The position numbers and the translations under genes were made by a program. Below, piece by piece: positions 1 through 12,504 of a DNA stretch of 64,000 bases. The notes beneath the pieces were generated by a model. The model worked only from the letters and a program-made list of their open reading frames with translations. It was not told where the DNA came from and did not search any database. Source of the stretch: Thermothelomyces thermophilus ATCC 42464 (lineage: Eukaryota; Ascomycota; Sordariomycetes; Sordariales; Chaetomiaceae); contig NC_016473.1 in the NCBI RefSeq assembly GCF_000226095.1, positions 4,092,001-4,156,000 of the forward strand. The letters are read 5' to 3'. Each line of letters opens with the position of its first letter. The first letter of the stretch is position 1.

Positions 1-41
1 GGCTTTGAGACGGCACAATCCGCGAAATTGATACTGTTTAC

Positions 42-117
<76 letters not shown>

Positions 118-603
118 CTTTTTTCTTTCTGGCGTTCCGTAGTTGGTGTTTGTGTGATGGTTAACTCTCCTCCTTCCCAAGATCGAGCTGTCCACCTCGC
201 AAGAGATCGTGCACAGTCCAGAGAGAACCTTGATTGCATTTGATCGAACCCCTTAGCTTTACATGCTCATCGACGTGTTGCGGCATCGATGAAAAAACAA
301 GGCCACCGCGCCTCATCATGTTGAGATTCATCCGTTCGCTAAATGTACAAGACAGAGTCTTCCCACCGTTGCCAAGGAGAAACAAAAAAAAAAAAAAAAA
401 AAAAATGAACCAGGTAAGCCATCATCTGCCTCAAGACGACAGCGCCCTGGCAGGAGGGCATCAGTAATTACGTATACATCGTAAGTTATACAGTATCATC
501 GTCTTTCCTCGGCCCCTTCTCCCCAACCCCCCCCAATCCTTTCAAACTCCCGATAGCGTGCACAGTCATATATCTCTCTCCCTCTATTCTCCTCGTTCTT
601 CCT
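1..603. other. Intergenic flank downstream of SEC16
   Basis: No gene is recognised here. The stretch holds a (CT)n tract followed by a long T run (about 44-117) and an A run (about 384-405). The short open frames have no family features. It probably contains the SEC16 3' untranslated region and a spacer. Confidence 0.6.
44..117. repeat. (CT)n-(T)n microsatellite
   Basis: About 20 CT dinucleotides run directly into more than 30 T residues. This is a simple-sequence tract in the spacer beyond the SEC16 3' end. Confidence 0.95.
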
Positions 604-3600
604 TTACGACTTCCCCATGACATCCACATATCTCGCCCCCTTCCTCGCCTTCTTCGCGGCCCCCGGCTTCCTCGGTCCCGCCGCACCCAGCAGGTCATCG
701 ATGCTGTTGGAGTTGCTCAGGCTGGTCGGCGGCCTCGACGGCGGGGCGCCCTGACCCAGCGGCGGGGCACTAGCCGTGCTGCTGTTGGACGCCGACCGTA
801 GCATGGCCACCGGTCCCGGCGGCGGGGGGCCGGCAGGGGCACCATTGTCGGTTGGTCCGCGGCTCGCGGCGCGCGGCGGACCCGTGGGCGGGGGAGGGGT
901 GCTCGCGCTCGCGCTCGCGCGGCCGGCTGCTTCTGTTGACGAGGGAGGAGACGCCGGGCTGGCGCTAACGGAGCGCTGGGCGGTTCCCGGTGCTGCCCTG
1001 GGCGGCGGGGGTGTCGCCTTCTTGGCCGCGTCTTCGGGCCCGGCGTTCTTGTTGACCCAGCGCTTGAGCTCGGGGTCATAGTAGAACGAGTTGGCCTCGC
1101 CGAGCTTGGCGCGGATGGGCTTGTTGGGGCTGGAGCTCTGGCCGGCCGCGTCCTTCTTCGCGCCGACACCGAACCAGGAGGTGAAGCCCCACCCCTTTTT
1201 GGTCTGTTTGGCTGCTTCGGCCCGTTTGGCTTGGGTCGGGGGTCAGTACGGTCCGAGATTGTGCTCCGGCAAGACGTTATATATATAGACTTACCATCTT
1301 CTTCGGCAACCTTGCGGATCAACTCTTCGTTCTCACGATCCTTTTCTTCCTTTGTCTTCTCGGCAGGCCGCGGAACGGGGAAGTCATCCTCGTCGTCGTA
1401 CATGATGCCCTTCTTCTTGGGCTTCGGCTTCGACTCCTCGTCAGACCCGGCATCCTCGTTTGAGGGTTCCGGGTCGGGTTCGTACGAAGGCGGTTCGTAG
1501 CTATACGGCTGGTACGAGGGCGGCTCGTAGGTGCTGCTGTTGCCATTGGCAGCTTCTTCGGATGTGCCGCTCTTGTCCTCGGCGGGCGCCTCGTAGGGAG
1601 TAAGCGACGGGGGCTCGTACCCATACGAAGGGGCCGGATATCCCGACGATTCGGGAGATTGGGCAGACGCATCGTCGGGTTCCTTGTCAGGCGATTCGCC
1701 ATTGACAGCGGCGCCCGGATAACCAATGGGCTGCGGCGGCGCCGGTTGAGAGGCCGGGCCGTACGGCGACTGTTGCGGGGAACTACTAGACCCCGCGACA
1801 CCTTGGGGTGTGTACATGGCAGCTGGCGAGCCGCTCCGGACCGGACTGTAACTACCCGTGCGCCCGGACTGCAGTTCCAAAGACCGCCTGGGCACCTCGA
1901 ACGAGCTTCTGTTGAGCTCGCTCGACGTCCGCTCCATGGAGGACCGAGGCGCATACGCCGAAGTGGAAGGTCTGCTGTTAGAGGCCGGACCCTGCGGCGC
2001 GCCGGGCGCATATCGAGACGTAGCCCTGGTTGGTGGCGCAGAAGCCGGCACTGGCCCGTTAGGAATGGCTGCCGGGATGCCGTAACTCGGAACCGCGGCG
2101 CCAAACGTCTCCAGGTTGTTCGTCGAAGGCGACCGACTTATGGCTGGCGTGCCCCCGGCGACACGCGCGAACGGACCGGGTTCGGCCTCTCCGGACGTCC
2201 CCTGGCCGGAGGTGTCATCCTCCCCGGAGACGAACTTGTTAAACTTGCTCCACACCGTGTCGGACACCTTGTTCATGGTTGGCTTGGGGATCCAGGAACC
2301 GGAATCCTCCTTTGGAGCCTGCTTGAGGCGCCTCATGAGGTCCTCGACTGCATTCTCCAGGATGGGATGGTGATACGGAGACCTCTTGGTCTGAGCGGTA
2401 ATCGCGGCAGCGATCGCATCACAGTACTGCAACGCCTTGTCCCGGAACCCATACTCGGCCAGAGCCAGGGCGTGCTCGAGTTTGTAAGCTGCCAGGTGCG
2501 GGTTCGTGATGGGCACGGGCGAGCCGCCTGCCAGGCTTTGGCCGTACTCGTAGACCTCGCTCAGCAGCAGGGGCTCGATCTCTTTGGTGAACTGCTCGGC
2601 CTGCTTCTTATGATCGGAGCCGACGAGGACGAAGTGAGATGCCGGATCATCGAGACCGCCAAAGACGGTGAAGCTGCGCGCAAACATGAAACAGATGTGG
2701 GCGGCCTCTGCTCTCCCATAGCCGGAGAGGAGGATGCCGAGAGAGTGGATTGCGCGGACGTCGTTGAGGCTCCTGTTGCTGAGGATGAGGCTGAGGGTCT
2801 CCCGCCACTTGTCCAGGCCTTCCAGAGCATCCTTTGAGGGGCCGGATGCCGGATTGGTGGCCATGAGCTGAAGCCCGGCGCGTGCGTGGCTCGGGACGAG
2901 CTCGTCCACGCTCTCCTCGTGGTTTCCGGAAAGAACTCCGTACAAGGCAGCGAGCGATTCGTTGTTGTGTCCCGGGATATTAACCTCTTTCTTCACAAAC
3001 TCCTGAGCGACCTGCCTGTACAGGTTCGGCGCGAGCGCGTTCGAGATGAGGAGGGCATGGCCCCATAAGCGCTGGTCAGCCGCAGCCCAGACGGCCTTCT
3101 CGTGTTCGCCAACAAGGAGATGGCGGCGGATCTGCTCGAGCGTCGAGGAGCCAACCCCCTCGGCTTGCACCCCGGTCGGAGCGGAATCGGCAGCCAGGCC
3201 AAAGGCGGCACCACCGCTTGCGAACGGCGTCGCGCTGCTTTCCGGGCTCTCGAGGCCGGGGGTTAGGATATCACGGACGGCTTTATCGACCGCAGGATTT
3301 CCTTCGAGCACACCATCGTGCTCAACAAAAACACGGAGGATCTTCCAGAGCAGCACCCGCTCGACCGCGCGCTTCTGATCGTGGGACAGACTCGTCTGGA
3401 AGGAGAAACTGGTGGGCAGGCTTCGTTCCAAGCTCTCGATGCCGGCCGTCAGCCAAGCGATGGTCTCCTTCTTTTTCGACTTGCCCTTGAGAGGCCCGGG
3501 GAACTTTGCGAGCCGTTCCTCTAGGGGTAGGATATCCTTGATGTTCTGGACTTTGACATCACCGGGGCTACGGACAACGGCAGGAATGCTCTGGTTCATA

Positions 3601-6600
3601 CCGTACCGAGGCACCTCCTTGGGGAACATGGTCACAAAGGTGCCACCGACGCCCCAGGAGATGATGGGCGCCCCTGGCCACCGCTGAAGCGGGTCATGCT
3701 CACGACCGTCCGTCGGGGGGATCACGTTCAGGTTCATTGATGCACCCCTAGGGCGACGATAGGTCGTGTTGGCGGTTGTGGCTGGGGCGGCCGCTGGGGC
3801 AACGGGAGCAAAGGCTTGCGGCGGCGGTGCGGCAGGTTGCGCAACTTCACGCGGCGAGGTCGGGCCGTTCACGGAAGACGGTCGAGGAATCGGCTCGACA
3901 GACTTCGCACCTCGGTTGCCGTACAGGGATCCGGGGCTCTGGGTCTGGGAGCGAGGAGGCGGGACAAATTCATACGGTGGCGCCAGAGGGCTGTAGGCCG
4001 AGGCGGCGCGTTTGGGAGGTGACAGCACGGCTTGTCCGGAGGGACCTGGAGGCGGAGGCGTCTGCCTGGCTCCTTGGGGCGGCGGCGCGTATTTGGAAAC
4101 GGGCGGCGATGCTGGATAGGGCGGCGCCCGGTTCTCGAGCGCCCCTTGGGCCTCCTTAGGGGCTTCCTCTTCCTCGACCTCCCTTGTAGGGGGCAAGGAC
4201 GGCACTCTTTGGAGCCGATACTCGTGCAAGGAACTGCTGCTCCGTCTCTCAACCAGGCTGCCCTCGGGCTGGCCGACTGGTGCATGAGGCCTCGACCTCT
4301 CATGCGTAATCTCGAACTGGGCAAGTGGACTCGATGTACGAGGTTGATGAGGCAACACCGCTGGTCCTGGAGTCGCGGGGGTTGGTGCATACCCGGCGGC
4401 CGGCGGCCGTGAGGCTGGCGGGGCTGGGGAATATCGCTTGGTCGCAGGAGCTGGAACGGGACCGTTAGGAGGGTGTGGTGCTCCAGGAGGCGCCGGGGAA
4501 TAACGGGTCGACGCCACCGGAGGTGCCGCGGGGATGGGGGCGGGGCTCGAGCTCAAGGGAGCATATGGGTTTACGCGGGGCGGCGCAACCAGCTCCGGAA
4601 TGCCCGGCCCAGAGCCGCCGGGAGCCGACGACCCACGAGGAGGAGCAGGAGGAGGCATCGGATGAGAAGTGACCGACGGGGGAGCGGACGGCGGCGGGAC
4701 GCCGTAGGAACTTGGCTGCGTCGGTGACGGCGCACTCTTTTGGCTTTGCCGGGATGCGGGCCGTGGCTTGGTGGTTATGGGAAGATCCTCAAAGAAGCTC
4801 TCGCTCTCGGTCTTACGCCCACTTGGGGGTCCTCGCGACGAGTGGCTCGATGCCGGGCGTGCCATGCCGGGCGGCGGGCCACCACTTGGGGGGGGCGGCG
4901 GCGGCGTGGAAGAGTGCATGCTTGCGCTCCTGGGGGGCGGCGGAATGGGCGCGGGCGAGCCAGGCGCCGACGTATTGCGCTGAAGGAGCTGAGTACTGGT
5001 ACGTCTCTTCGGAACTTTGACAACCTCCATTGGGAGGTCATAGGGCGACGTATAACCGCCTTTGGACTTGTCCACAAAGCTTTGCGCTTTCTTCTCTGTG
5101 GGCAAGGGAGGTGGTGCAGCGCCATAGCCAGACTGCATCGGGGCCGGCGGAGCAGTTGACGGGGCGATATAGGATGCCGGAGCAGGAGGCTGGACTGCTG
5201 GTGCTTGGGCCGCCGGGACGTAGGGGTTCGCTGGCGTCAGGGGCGAAGCCGCAGGCAGGTAAGGATTCGGCGGCGGGGTGGTTACCGCTGGAGTCTGAGA
5301 CTGAGGCAGATACCGGTTGTTGACCGCCTGCGTGCCACCATAGCTAGGAGTTGTTGGCACCTTCGCTGAGGAGGTTGTGGCTGGCTGGCTTTGTTCCGGC
5401 TGCTCAGTTTCCGAGTCTTCGAGTAAACCCTCATCGTCGCTGCCGAGGAAAGCTGACGCATCCACCTCGTTAGGCCCGGCGCCGTCGTCCGGCAGAAAGC
5501 CCTCCTCGTCATCATCGCCAAACATAGCCCTCCATTTCTCGTCAAGGTTCTCCTCCTCCTGCTGCGCCTCTGGTTCGTCTCGCGGTTTCTCTGGGCTCTG
5601 CGCTGGTAACTCCTCGTTGGACTCTTTTGGCTGAGGAGGGCTGTCGTTTTCGGTTCGTGATTCCTCTGCGGTCTCATCCAGGGGCGTAAAGCTCGTGCCG
5701 GCGGATTCCATGTCGACGGATTTCAGTACATCCATCGTGGATTTCCGCTGTACTGGAGCAGGCTGCGAGTCGTCGCCGCCGCCGCCTTGAGTGGCCCCCT
5801 CAGCGCGCACATTGCTGAAGAAGTCGTCCTCTTCGTCACCCGCTTCTTGCGCAAACAGGTCGTGCCCCGCCGCGCCCGGGCTCTGCGGTGCCCCGTCCTG
5901 CTGGGCAGATGAGACCAATGGTATCCCCTCCTCAAAGCGGGCCTCCTCTTCAGATGGGGCAGCGGTGCTCTCCCCAAGATGCTGGCGTTCGGCAGTACCG
6001 CCTCCGGTCTCTTGTGCCCCAGCATCACCCTGCGATGTCCCGGTTGTGGCATCAGGGAGAGGCTCGTCCTCCCGAGTCTCTTCCTTGACCTCGCGGATCA
6101 GGTCCTCGGCCGAAGAGAAGGAGATGGGTTGTCCTAGCTCGCGCGGGGTCTCGGTCTGCTGGCTTTCTAGAGGAGACACAGGCGGGAAGGAATTTGTGCG
6201 ATTGCTCTCGGGCATGAACTTGAAAGGATCGCTGTCGGTCCGGGAGAGGGACCATTCGGCGTCGTCATCGTCGTTCCAATTCACCTCGTGCGCCACAGTC
6301 CGGGTGAAGGACATTGTGCTGAAGTGCTTGGAAGCCGTGCTCGACTCGTCTGGGAGAGCATCGTCGGCGGCGGATTCGGTCGGGGTTGCTTGTTCAGTCT
6401 GGTCTGGGGTCTCGGCGCTCGCGGCCGGCGCTTTCGTGGTGTCAGCTAACCAGTCGTCGCCGGCCCCATCATCCTGAAACCAATCCTGAGATGCTTCGCC
6501 GGCCGCATCTGGCTGTGCCGTGTTCTCCGCATTACTCGGTTCCTGCGCAGGGCTAGACGCGGTTTCTTCGGGTCGACTCTGAGGCAAGTCGGCGGTCGAG

Positions 6601-6650
6601 TTCGGCATCATCGCGGGATGCCATGTCGGGTTCGGCGCATCGGACACCAT
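604..6650 (-). CDS. COPII coat assembly protein Sec16
   Basis: Sec16 organises ER exit sites by scaffolding COPII coat subunits on the ER membrane. The gene has two exons: 6650-1295 and 1229-604, with a 65-bp GTAAGT...AAG intron at 1230-1294. The join keeps frame and gives 1993 residues. The N-terminal half is acidic, then Pro/Ser-rich and disordered. The conserved central domain starts near residue 990 ([14 protein letters not shown]) and runs through an ancestral coatomer-type helical region ([31 protein letters not shown]). After a second disordered stretch, exon 2 supplies the conserved C-terminal [16 protein letters not shown] and the ARYVDVM end. Without the splice, frame 1 runs on as unrelated Arg/Pro-rich sequence, so the intron is well supported. 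It diverges from the NEO1-type gene across a 1.3-kb promoter region. The product is clear; the exact start (first ATG of the frame) is an inference. Confidence 0.95.
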
Positions 6651-7935
6651 CGTGTCCCGATTGAAAAAGGTCGCGCAGGTGGAAAATCAGGTGTGCCGCT
6701 GCGCTCTCAAACGAACAGAGAGGAGAAAAAAAAAGGAACTAAAAACAAGAGATAAGAGGGCGACAAAAGTTTAACGATCAGCAGCCATTTCCTTCCGACC
6801 AGGGGTTCGAAGATCAAGACCCGGGGCGGGTGCGAGATCACATCGACTGACCCCTGTCACGGTTCCCAACATGGAAAAGGGGCGAAAAAAAAAAATGTGT
6901 ACGTACATAGTAATACAAACACGGACGAGCAGGCTAACAAGAAATGTCTAATGACGAGGCATCTTGAATCGGGGCCGGAAATATGCAGTACTCGAACAAC
7001 GGGTTCCCGGAGCAGTCGCAAAGTTGCAAGTTGGCAACTTGAGTGTGGTCGATGACGGGATCGCCCAGAAGGGGAAGGGGTAGTTACTACGGAAGCGGCG
7101 CTGCACATGGCACAGCCGAAAGGGCAACAACGCCGGCCTCAGCTGGAGGGATGTACATACCGTACTGTACAGTACAGTACGGATTACATACCTGTGTATG
7201 TAATCCGTACTGGTAGCTCGATGCTGCAGGGAGCTGCATTGACAGAGCTAATCTTAGCGTGGGGGATGCTGTTAGGGGCGGTAGCCAGAAATCAGTGGTA
7301 ACGAGCGCAAAGAGTACGTGATATCATGCCGCTGAACTAACAGATAAGGGACCGCCGAGGCCGCGACGCAGCTCCATCTGTTAGTGAATAGGTATATATG
7401 TACATACATGCACTACTATGTAGTTAAAGGTAGTTATGTACGAAGTACCTCCGTAGCGGCTCCATCGAACCTGGGCCCTTGTCATCCCGCCTGCGACCTG
7501 CAACCGGCAACCAGCAACCGGCAGCCAAAGGACGCGCATGCAGGCTTGGTCAAGACCTCTCCGCTTGCGACAGACACGACAGCTGGGCTGTCTTTGAGCG
7601 CTCGGGCATGCAGTTGTATCTCTCGCCAGCAGCCAAGAACTAGGCTCGAGAACCAAAGGAAAAAAAAAAGAAAGAAAAAAAAAGAAAAAAAAAGAAACAG
7701 AAATCATCAAGGAACCGGTTTCGCATCCTCTTCTTGCACGGTACCTCATCATCCACGGCCAAACGCACGCGGCGACTTTGCTCGCATGCCATGTGCACAC
7801 CGTGATTCCAGACGCTCACACACGAGACAGGGTAACGGGAAGGATTAGGGAGCGACAGCGACAGCGACACACATTCGACAACGCTTGGTTGCATCATCAT
7901 CCTGAGAGAGGGCCCTTGCTGGCCGCCGATGCGGG
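6651..7935. promoter_or_regulatory. Divergent promoter region between SEC16 and the P4-ATPase gene
   Basis: This 1.3-kb spacer separates two divergently read genes. It carries poly-A/AAG tracts (about 6725-6735, 6884-6895 and 7659-7694) and a nested palindrome at 7160-7211. No TATA box or defined operator could be assigned. Confidence 0.6.
7160..7211. repeat. Nested perfect palindromes
   Basis: Positions 7160-7182 form a 23-bp palindrome: arms CCGTACTGTAC and GTACAGTACGG around one A. It overlaps a second inverted repeat with arms at 7176-7191 (AGTACGGATTACATAC) and 7196-7211, separated by CTGT. Both arm pairs match perfectly. The core GGATTACA recurs in other spacers of the window. Confidence 0.9.
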
Positions 7936-10900
7936 ATGCGTTCCTCGACGACCCATCCCCCAGCGAAGCCGCCAGACTCGCCGGCCGACCACTCCGACAC
8001 CGATCTTGAGCTCGATCTCGAAGAGCTCGACCCCCAGACCGTCTCCGGATCCGACCAGCCGAGGGGGAGAGGTCTTTTGGGCCAGCCGCGCCAGCTCCCC
8101 GAAGAGCGAGCACCCAGGATCGCCCTGCGCACGCTGCGGATGGGCGGGTTACGACGCGGCGCCAGACGCAACGGGTACGGCGAGCTAGGCCGCAGCCATG
8201 CCGGGGGCGCCGGGGGCGCCGAGGACGCCCAGGGCCCGCTTCGGGACGGGTACGTAGGCGACCGGCGGTATTCCGACGCCAGCGCCGCCGGAGGGGACGA
8301 TGCGCCGCTGCTGAGCGAGCCCGGCCGGAGCTCCAGCAACAAGCGGCGGGGCTCCTTCGCCGGCGACAGGCTACGCCGAGTCGGCCTGCGGCTCCCCAGT
8401 TTCATGTCCGGCGCGCCCGCGAACCAGGACAACCCGGACGAGGAGCTCGACAAGGAGGAAGACGACCCGTCATCGTCGAGGCTAGTTGCCGTCGGCTCGT
8501 CCCAATCGACGCGCTTCCCGCCAAACATCATCTCCAATGCCAAATACACGGCCTGGAGCTTCCTGCCCGTCACGCTCTACAACGAGTTCTCTTTCTTCTT
8601 CAACATGTACTTCCTCCTGGTGGCCCTGTCCCAGGCCATTCCGGCATTGCGCATCGGCTACCTCTCGACCTACGTCGCGCCGCTGGCATTCGTCTTGGTT
8701 ATCACACTCGGCAAGGAGGCGTACGACGATATCGAGAGGCGGAGGAGGGACAACGAGGCGAATTCTGAGGAATATACAGTGTTGCAATTCGAGGAACCCG
8801 GGAGGGCGGCGGTGGCGGGCGCGGGTACGGGTGCGGGTGCGGGTGCCCGCCTCCGGACAAGGAAATCGACGCTGACGTCTGCGCGGAGAGGGCCCAAGCG
8901 CAATGGGGCGGACGCGGGCAGGCTCTCGGATATCCAGGAAGAGGAGGAGCAGACAGAGGGAGACGGGCGTCGGAAGCCGCCGGGATGCGTCGTGTCCGAA
9001 GTCAGCAAGAAGTCGCGAGATCTCCGAGTGGGCGACGTTCTCAAGCTCAGCAGAGGCGACCGCGTGCCTTCTGACGTGATCATTCTGAAATGTCTGTCGA
9101 ACGACCCGGCTGCGCAGAAAGCCGAGGAGGGGCCGGTCCCTCAGGAAGAACCGCTGCTGCTCGACCATGCAGCCGAAACCGCGAGAGGCGGTGCAGCGAC
9201 CGGGACGGCCGATGAGGAGAATCCCGGGGCTGCCGAGGGGGGCTCAAACGGGGAGACGTTCATCAGGACAGACCAACTGGACGGCGAAACGGACTGGAAG
9301 CTGCGGCTGGCGTCTCCGCTCTCCCAGAACCTCGCTACCGAGGAGTTCGTCCGTCTCCGCGTTACCGGCGGCAAGCCCGATAAGAAAGTGAACGAGTTCA
9401 TCGGTTCTCTAGAACTACTCCCCTCGCGACAAGACGCCATGAGCACCGCCACCTTCTCCCCGACCGACGACGACGAGGGCGTCAAGGCGGTGTCTCTGTC
9501 CATCGACAACACGGCGTGGGCAAATACCGTCATCGCATCACACGCCACGACCCTGGCGGTCATCGTCTACACGGGGCCGCAGACCCGTTCTGCGCTCTCC
9601 ACGGCGCCATCCCGTTCCAAGACGGGCCTCTTGGAGTACGAGATCAACTCGCTCACAAAGATCCTCTGCTTCCTCACCCTGGCCCTGTCCATCATCCTCG
9701 TCGCCCTCGAAGGGTTCAGCAACACCGAGGGCAACGTCTGGTACGTCAAGATCACGAGGTTTCTGGTCCTGTTTTCGACCATCGTCCCCATCAGCCTGCG
9801 GGTGAACCTCGACATGGGCAAGAGCGTCTACTCCTGGTTCATCCAGAGAGACCCGGGCATCCCCGGCGCCGTCGTCAGGACGAGCACCATCCCGGAGGAC
9901 CTCGGGCGGATAGAGTACCTCCTCAGCGACAAGACGGGTACGTTGACCCAGAACGAGATGGAGATGAAAAAGATCCACGTCGGCACCGTGTCGTACGCCA
10001 ACGACGCCATGGACGAAGTCTCGGCCTACGTGAGGCAGGGCCTCCACCTCCCCCCGCCCTCGGCCGATAGCCGGGCGCTGGTGACGCCCTCGACGTCTCT
10101 GACCTCGGCCGCGAACGTGGGCGCGACGAGGACGCGCCGCGAGATCGGGTCTCGGGTCCGCGATGTGGTTCTCGCCCTCGCGCTGTGCCACAACGTGACG
10201 CCCACCACGGAGGAGGACGGCGCGGGCCGGCTGGTGAACTCGTACCAGGCCAGCTCGCCGGACGAGATCGCCATTGTCCGCTGGACGGAGTCGGTCGGCC
10301 TGCGGCTGGCCTCGCGCGACCGCAAGAGCATGGTCCTCGAGTCTACCGAGGCGGGCCGGCCCGTGGTCAAGGTCCGCATCTTGGACATCTTCCCGTTCAC
10401 GTCCGAGGGCAAGCGCATGGGCATCATCGTGCAGTTCTACGAGAGGCTGGAGCCCGGCGTCCCGGGCCCGACCTCGGGCGAGATCTGGTTCTACCAGAAG
10501 GGCGCCGACACCGTCATGGGCTCCATCGTCGCGGCGAACGACTGGCTGGACGAGGAGACGGCGAACATGGCGCGCGAGGGCCTCCGGACGCTCGTCGTGG
10601 GGAGGAAGCGGCTGTCGGCGGCCGAGTACCAGGAGTTCTCGGCCAGGTACCACGAAGCGTCCCTGGCCATCAGCGGCCGCGAGGCCGGCATGCAGGCGGT
10701 CGTGTCGCGGTACCTCGAGCGCGACCTGGAGCTCCTCGGCGTCACGGGCGTCGAGGACAAGCTGCAAAAGGACGTCAAGCCGTCCCTGGAGCTGCTCCGC
10801 AACGCCGGCATCAAGATCTGGATGCTGACCGGAGACAAGGTGGAGACGGCGCGCTGCGTGGCCGTCAGCTCCAAGCTGGTGGCCCGGGGCCAGTACATCC

Positions 10901-12204
10901 ACACGGTGGCCAAGCTGCGGCGCAAGGACGCGGCGCGGGAGAACCTCGACCTCCTGCGCGGCAAGACCGACTCGTGCCTGCTCATCGACGGCGAGAGCCT
11001 GGGCATGTACCTGACCCACTACCGGACCGAGTTCGTCTCGGTCGCGGTGCAGCTCCCGACCGTGGTGGCGTGCCGGTGCTCGCCGACGCAGAAGGCCGAG
11101 GTGGCCCGGCTCATCCGGGAGCACACCAAGAAGCGGGTGTGCTGCATCGGCGACGGCGGCAACGACGTGTCCATGATCCAGGCCGCCGACGTCGGCGTCG
11201 GCATCGTCGGCAAGGAGGGCCGCCAGGCCAGCCTCGCCGCCGACTTCTCCATCGAGCAGTTCTTCCACCTGACCAAGCTGCTCGTCTGGCACGGCCGCAA
11301 CAGCTACAAGCGCAGCGCCAAGCTGGCCCAGTTCGTCATCCACCGCGGCCTCATCATCGCCGTGTGCCAGACCATGTACAGCATCGCTCTGAACTTTGAG
11401 CCCGAGGGCCTCTACAAGGTTAGTTTATAATCTCTTTGATATTCTTTTTTCCCTTCTTCTTGTTTTTTTTTAAAAAAAAATCTTTTTTTTTCTTATATAC
11501 CACGTCCTGTGACCCTTCCCTCCCCTTCCCTCCCCTTCCTTTTTCATATCTTAGAATCGTCTGACATGCCACGATCCCAGGATTGGCTCATGGTGGGCTA
11601 CGCGACGGTGTATACGGCCATGCCGGTCCTCTCGCTGGTGCTCGACAAGGACGTGGACGAGAACCTGGCCAACCTGTACCCGGAGCTGTACAAGGAGCTG
11701 ACGTCGGGCCGGTCGCTGTCGTACCGCACCTTCTTCGTCTGGGTGTTCGTCTCGGTCTACCAGGGCTGCCTCATCCAGGGCCTGTCGCAGCTGCTGACCG
11801 AGGTGGACGGCCCCCGCATGGTGGCCGTCAGCTACACGGCCCTGGTGCTCAACGAGCTGCTGATGGTGGCCATCGAGATCACGACCTGGCACTGGGTCAT
11901 GGTCGCGTCCATCGTGGGGACTTTCTTGCTCTTTGTCGGCTCGGTCCCGTTCCTGGGCCGCTATTTCGACCTGGCATTCTTGTCGGCTCTGTAAGTGATG
12001 CCTTCCCCCCTTGCCCAGAGAGCGAGAGCTCGGCGAGTGTTGTTTGCTGGACCTTGGTTGCGCTAACTCACCGTGATATCTAATAGGGGCTTCTATTGGC
12101 GGGTAGCTGCCATCTTGGCCATGTCCCTGATTCCCACGTACGCGGCCAAGGTGATACAGCGGACCATGAAGCCGCCCTCGTACCGGAAGGTTCAGGGGAT
12201 TTGA
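7936..12204 (+). CDS. P4-type ATPase (phospholipid flippase), Neo1/ATP9 class
   Basis: P4-ATPases move phospholipids to the cytosolic leaflet. The Neo1 class works at Golgi/endosome membranes without a Cdc50 partner (family knowledge). Exons are 7936-11418, 11581-11990 and 12087-12204, with introns of 162 and 96 bp. The joined product is 1336 residues. Visible motifs are the P4 signature QLDGETDWKLRLA, PISLRVNLDMGKSVYSWF, the phosphorylation site DKTGTLTQNEMEMKKIH (Asp near residue 665), KGADTVM and the hinge GDGGNDVSMIQAADVG (near 1072). Exons 2 and 3 add the last membrane helices (WLMVGYATVYTAMPVLSLVL; FYWRVAAILAMSL). The first 200 residues are low-complexity and cytosolic. A GCGGGT hexamer repeat near 8815-8848 encodes an Ala/Gly insert. 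An upstream ATG at 7929 is out of frame and soon ends, so 7936 is the chosen start. Confidence 0.95.
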
Positions 12205-12504
12205 GCATTGGGGAGAGACGGGGAAAGCATGAAATGGCGTTTTTTTTTCCGGGGTGTTTCGTATGCAGAACTACGTCTATCTAGCATTAACGTGGATTTC
12301 TTCTGGTTTGGACCTCCTGCCGTCCCTGCTCGCGACGATCGACGATCATGTGCGCTCCGAGGCTGGCTGTGACTTTTGCAGGCCGCGACAAGATCCAGTT
12401 GGAGCCAAGATGCCGCCCATTGGCCCTTTGGTTGGTTTGTATGTGCATGATTATTCTCGTGTGTGATTGTGTACATATATAAACGGGGCATTATATTCTA
12501 TGCT
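12205..12504. other. Convergent 3' spacer
   Basis: This 300-bp spacer lies between the converging ends of the P4-ATPase and CYC2-like genes. It holds a T run near 12240 and an AT-rich stretch at 12470-12490 that may serve 3'-end formation. No gene is seen. Confidence 0.6.

Noticed and set aside
9538-11343. 601-codon minus-strand open frame
   Set aside because: It is antisense to the P4-ATPase gene and has the repetitive Asp/Ala/His/Gly/Arg composition of a shadow frame produced by GC-rich codons. No domain.
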